Of a stretch of DNA of 5,439 bases, positions 4,509-5,439 are shown in pieces. Positions within the stretch are counted from its first letter, which is position 1. Each line of letters opens with the position of its first letter. The position numbers and the translations under genes are program-made. The notes under the pieces were generated by a model, which ran no database searches, was not told the DNA's origin, and was given only the letters and a program-made list of their open reading frames with translations. This stretch comes from Prolixibacteraceae bacterium (GTDB lineage: Bacteria > Bacteroidota > Bacteroidia > Bacteroidales > Prolixibacteraceae). The stretch spans positions 278-5,716 of the forward strand of contig DPCJ01000037.1 of assembly GCA_003516705.1 (NCBI GenBank), in the 5' to 3' direction.

Positions 4509-5439
4509 CTATCTTACAATCAGTTTCTTTGTTGAAACTGAATTTCCATTTTTCAGCGTAATCAGGTAAATTCCTGATTTAAAATCGTTGAGTACAATTC
4601 TTTCTGATACACTTACGTTGTTCAATTGTCTAAGCGTACGTCCGGCAATATCCCTGATAATTAAACTTTCAACACCAATGTTTGAATTGATGCGGATATA
4701 ATCATTTGCAGGGTTTGGATAAATATCAAACGAAATCTCATTCAATGTTGAAATATCAGTTGTTGTTGGAATCAATACTGCATCAATTACGTGAACAACA
4801 CCATTGTCGGCTTCAATATCGGCAACAGTAACTTTTGCATTGTTGATGAAAACGCCATTTTCGTCTATGGTAACAGTTACTTCTTTTCCCTGAACTGTAA
4901 CAACTTTCTGTCCGTTGCTGAGGCTGCTGCTCATGGTTTTTGCACCAGCCACATGGTAAGTAAGAATATTGGTCAGCGCAGGAATATCAGCTAAAAGTGC
5001 TTCAACGGTTCCGGCTGGCAACGCAGCAAAAGCAGCGTCTGTCGGGGCAAACACAGTAAATGGTCCGGCACCCCGTAAAGTTTCAACCAAACCGGCAGCC
5101 ACAACAGCAGCTTCCAAAGTGTTGTGGGTTTCGCTGTTCACCACAATGTCAACCACGGTGGCAGGCATTGTCGGTGGCAGAAGAACTGCATCGATTACAT
5201 GTACAACACCATTTTCGGCTTCAATATCGGCTACAGTAACTTTTGCATTGTTGATGAAAACACCATTTTCGTTGATGGTAACAGTTACTTCTTTTCCCTG
5301 AACTGTAACAACTTTCTGTCCGTTGCTGAGACTGCTGCTCATGGCTTTTGCGCCAGCCACATGGTAGGTAAGAATATTTGTCAGCGCTGGAATATCAGCT
5401 AAAAGTGCTTCAATGGTTCCGGCTGGCAACGCAGCAAAA
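4509..5439 (-). CDS. Secreted fasciclin (FAS1) repeat protein with T9SS sorting domain, 5' end beyond the right edge
   Basis: The visible 309 residues are the C-terminal part of a larger surface or secreted protein; the frame is open to the edge. Residues 1-88 are the end of one FAS1 domain and about 94-224 are a complete second one, with the H1 motif FTVFAPTDAAF (127-137), the YH motif (161-162) and the H2 motif NGVVHVIDAVLIP (212-224). The two copies are nearly identical, with a 136-residue period. Residues about 235-309 form a type A T9SS C-terminal sorting domain: FDIYPNPANDYIRI, then VESLIIRDIAGRTLRQL, LNDFKSGIYLITLKNG and the basic end TKKLIVR. It is therefore exported through Sec and then by the type IX system, and probably attached to the cell surface. 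FAS1 domains mediate adhesion. A TTG at 5429 is not a start because it lies in the middle of the conserved FAALPAGT motif. Confidence 0.95.
   Translation of the reverse strand, partial: FAALPAGTIEALLADIPALTNILTYHVAGAKAMSSSLSNGQKVVTVQGKEVTVTINENGVFINNAKVTVADIEAENGVVHVIDAVLLPPTMPATVVDIVVNSETHNTLEAAVVAAGLVETLRGAGPFTVFAPTDAAFAALPAGTVEALLADIPALTNILTYHVAGAKTMSSSLSNGQKVVTVQGKEVTVTIDENGVFINNAKVTVADIEADNGVVHVIDAVLIPTTTDISTLNEISFDIYPNPANDYIRINSNIGVESLIIRDIAGRTLRQLNNVSVSERIVLNDFKSGIYLITLKNGNSVSTKKLIVR
4781..5439 (-). repeat. 408-bp tandem duplication within the fasciclin gene
   Basis: Positions 4781-5031 repeat at 5189-5439 with an offset of exactly 408 bp (136 codons). By hand alignment I count about 15 differences over 251 bp, roughly 94% identity, many of them silent. 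The downstream copy is a full FAS1 domain; the upstream one is cut by the window edge, so further copies may follow. The identity at DNA level points to a recent duplication or ongoing gene conversion. Confidence 0.92.

Noticed and set aside
4791..5402. Several plus-strand open frames of 67-110 codons, some mutually similar
   Set aside because: They are antisense to the FAS1 repeats and resemble each other only because the underlying DNA is duplicated with a 408-bp period.

Overview
The window looks like part of a Bacteroidota chromosome. The evidence is a protein ending in a type IX secretion (T9SS) type A sorting domain, a cold-shock protein with the basic N-terminal extension usual in that phylum, a DUF6132 protein, start codons mostly preceded by A-rich sequence rather than Shine-Dalgarno sites, and one exact match to the Bacteroidota -7 element TAnnTTTG. 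A marine or sediment Bacteroidales/Marinilabiliales relative is plausible but is only inference. Nine protein genes are present, two of them cut by the window edges. I see no rRNA, tRNA, transposase, CRISPR or phage gene.

Layout. On the minus strand at the left edge is a translationally coupled pair, a small two-Cys membrane protein (DUF6132) followed by a thioredoxin that runs off the window. A divergent intergenic region of 227 bp follows and holds two back-to-back arrays of 8-bp repeats. The plus strand then carries five genes: a macro-domain ADP-ribose hydrolase overlapping by 4 bp a putative NTF2-like lipoprotein, a cold-shock-domain protein followed after 45 bp by a DUF1456 (YehS) protein, a 7-bp repeat array of exactly 15 units, and an aspartate/glutamate racemase family protein. 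It meets, tail to tail, a minus-strand block made of a membrane-anchored SOUL heme-binding protein and, upstream of it, a large secreted fasciclin (FAS1) repeat protein that continues past the right edge. A strong stem-loop terminator separates the last two.

How the genes work together. No single pathway joins them. The credible functional units are the thioredoxin/DUF6132 pair (possible membrane-linked thiol redox function), the macro/lipoprotein coupled pair, and perhaps the cold-shock/DUF1456 pair. The rest look like ordinary housekeeping or accessory genes.

The most unusual content is non-coding. Three short-period tandem arrays (7 bp, 8 bp and 8 bp, each with a different word) lie directly before two genes, and the fasciclin gene contains a 408-bp tandem duplication that is about 94% identical at DNA level. 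I found no convincing new multi-gene system.
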